Below, one piece after another: positions 6,916 to 7,953 of a stretch of 7,953 nt of DNA (position 1 is the first letter of the stretch; each line of letters opens with the position of its first letter). Both the position numbers and the translations under genes were made by a program. Under the pieces are notes generated by a model, which worked only from the letters and a program-made list of their open reading frames with translations, searched no databases and was not told the origin of the DNA. The DNA is taken from NCBI GenBank assembly GCA_018061385.1, contig JAGOUF010000087.1, forward strand, positions 1-7,953, given 5' to 3'. The stretch is from Chitinophagaceae bacterium. GTDB lineage: Bacteria > Bacteroidota > Bacteroidia > Chitinophagales > Chitinophagaceae.

Positions 6916-6975
6916 ATTTTATGTGAAGTGTAGGGTTTTATTTTTTTATAATATTAAAATATCCCTTTCTTTTTC

Positions 6976-7791
6976 TTAATAACTTTCATTTTCACTAGGA
7001 AAATCTTTCGATTTTACATCTTCAATATATTGTTGTACAGCTTTTGTAGCTATCTCATTGATGTTTGCATATTTGCGTAAAAAACGTGGGCTAAATTCTG
7101 TATTAATTCCCAACATATCGTGCATTACCAATACTTGTCCATCGCAATAATTACCAGCACCAATACCAATAGTTGGAATATGTACACTCTCACTTACTTC
7201 TTTAGCCAACGCAGCAGGAATTTTTTCTAACACAACTGCAAAGCAGCCAGCTTCTTGTAAAGTTTGAATATCTATTTTTAACTTTTCTGCTTCTTCATGC
7301 TCTTTTGCACGAACAGTATATGTACCAAATTTATAAATGCTTTGAGGCGTTAAACCCAAATGCCCCATTACTGGAATACCAGCACTTACAATTTTTTTAA
7401 TACTTTCTACAATTTCTGCTCCACCTTCTAATTTTAAAGCATGAGCCCCACTTTCTTTCATAATTCTAATAGCAGATGCTAGAGCTACATCGCTATTGCT
7501 TTGATAAGAACCAAAAGGCATATCAACTACTACCAAACTTCTTTTAACACCACGTATTACACTTTGTGCATGATAAATCATTTGTTCTAATGTAATGGGC
7601 AAAGTAGTTTCGTGACCAGCCATTACATTGCTTGCACTGTCGCCTACCAAAATAACATCTACACCTGCAGTGTCAACAATTTTTGCAAAAGAAAAATCAT
7701 AAGCGGTTAACATGGAAATTTTTTCTCCATGTGCTTTCATTTTTTGTAATGTATTGGTTGTAATTCTTTTTATTTCTGATTGAGTAGACAT
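6976..7791 (-). CDS. panB: 3-methyl-2-oxobutanoate hydroxymethyltransferase (ketopantoate hydroxymethyltransferase)
   Basis: PanB transfers a one-carbon unit from 5,10-methylenetetrahydrofolate to 2-oxoisovalerate to form ketopantoate, the first committed step of pantothenate and CoA synthesis, in the cytoplasm. The 271 residues fit a TIM-barrel PanB (E. coli: 264). Family blocks appear in order: [68 protein letters not shown] and [20 protein letters not shown]. By alignment to E. coli PanB, the Mg-binding residues are D51, D90 and E122, the substrate-contacting lysine is K120 and the catalytic glutamate is E189; all are present. The ATG at 7791 gives the normal N-terminus. It lies 90 bases after a probable phosphatase gene on the same strand. 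No exact TAnnTTTG is seen in that gap, only a near match (TTATTTTG). No panC or panD is in the window. Confidence 0.97.
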   Translation of the reverse strand: MSTQSEIKRITTNTLQKMKAHGEKISMLTAYDFSFAKIVDTAGVDVILVGDSASNVMAGHETTLPITLEQMIYHAQSVIRGVKRSLVVVDMPFGSYQSNSDVALASAIRIMKESGAHALKLEGGAEIVESIKKIVSAGIPVMGHLGLTPQSIYKFGTYTVRAKEHEEAEKLKIDIQTLQEAGCFAVVLEKIPAALAKEVSESVHIPTIGIGAGNYCDGQVLVMHDMLGINTEFSPRFLRKYANINEIATKAVQQYIEDVKSKDFPSENESY

Positions 7792-7881
7792 TTGAATAGT
7801 TTTAAAAGTGAACTGAATATGGCTCTGCGTTAGAATAAAACATATTCAAATGATGTATGCAAAATAAAGGTTTTACAGAAA

Positions 7882-7953
7882 TTATACCCTATTTTTTACT
7901 TCGTAATATAAATTTTGTATTAAGCCATCTGCAAGACCAATTTTAGGAACATG
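7882..7953 (-). CDS. C-terminal end of a probable Ppx/GppA-family phosphatase, cut by the right edge
   Basis: Only the last 23 codons and a TAA stop (7882-7884) are in the window. The peptide ends HVPKIGLADGLIQNLYYEV followed by KNRV. The PKIGLADGLI block resembles the end of the Ppx/GppA exopolyphosphatase or guanosine pentaphosphate phosphatase domain in Bacteroidota, as I recall it, where it closes the ASKHA-fold nucleotide-binding lobe. The frame has no internal stop to the edge. The identification rests on this short stretch, so it is tentative, though the coding nature is likely. Confidence 0.55.
   Translation of the reverse strand, partial: HVPKIGLADGLIQNLYYEVKNRV

Noticed and set aside
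7791..7850. Inverted repeat TTTGAATA ... TATTCAAA upstream of panB
   Set aside because: Arms are A/T-rich, only 8 bases, separated by 44 bases, with one arm touching the start codon; chance is a sufficient explanation.

Overview
The window comes from an AT-rich member of the Bacteroidota, most likely a Chitinophagaceae-like lineage. Four things point there: two proteins with C-terminal type IX secretion (T9SS) sorting domains, Bacteroidota-type -7 elements (TAnnTTTG) upstream of genes, A/T-rich leaders instead of Shine-Dalgarno sites, and a left-edge membrane protein resembling a family I associate with Chitinophagaceae. Taxonomy is inferred from gene content only.

Left part (1-2200). A truncated small membrane protein (minus strand) lies back to back with an A-type iron-sulfur carrier of the IscA/ErpA/SufA family (plus). 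The ~115-base gap between them holds a TAnnTTTG box facing each way. A 9-bp hairpin follows the carrier gene, then rocD (ornithine aminotransferase), closed by a perfect 20-bp stem that can terminate transcription from both sides.

Middle (2245-6885, minus). Two secreted T9SS proteins are separated by 12 bases and probably form one transcript. The promoter-proximal one is a roughly 1000-residue predicted beta-helix protein; the distal one is a 494-residue modular protein. Each carries a repeat foreign to the local sequence. The large gene begins with an array of 7-base units (ten exact plus one degenerate) placed directly after the natural-looking ATG, leaving that ATG out of frame. The smaller gene contains a GC-rich palindromic element read through in frame.

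Right part (6976-7953, minus). panB (ketopantoate hydroxymethyltransferase, pantothenate/CoA synthesis) follows the last 23 codons of a probable Ppx/GppA-family phosphatase entering from the right edge.

The housekeeping genes (iron-sulfur carrier, rocD, panB) look intact and ordinary. The most interesting signal is the heptamer array at the start of the large surface-protein gene. Since 7 is not a multiple of 3, each gain or loss of a unit changes which start codon is in frame, so the locus could be phase-variable. The in-frame palindrome in the neighbouring gene is the second point of interest.
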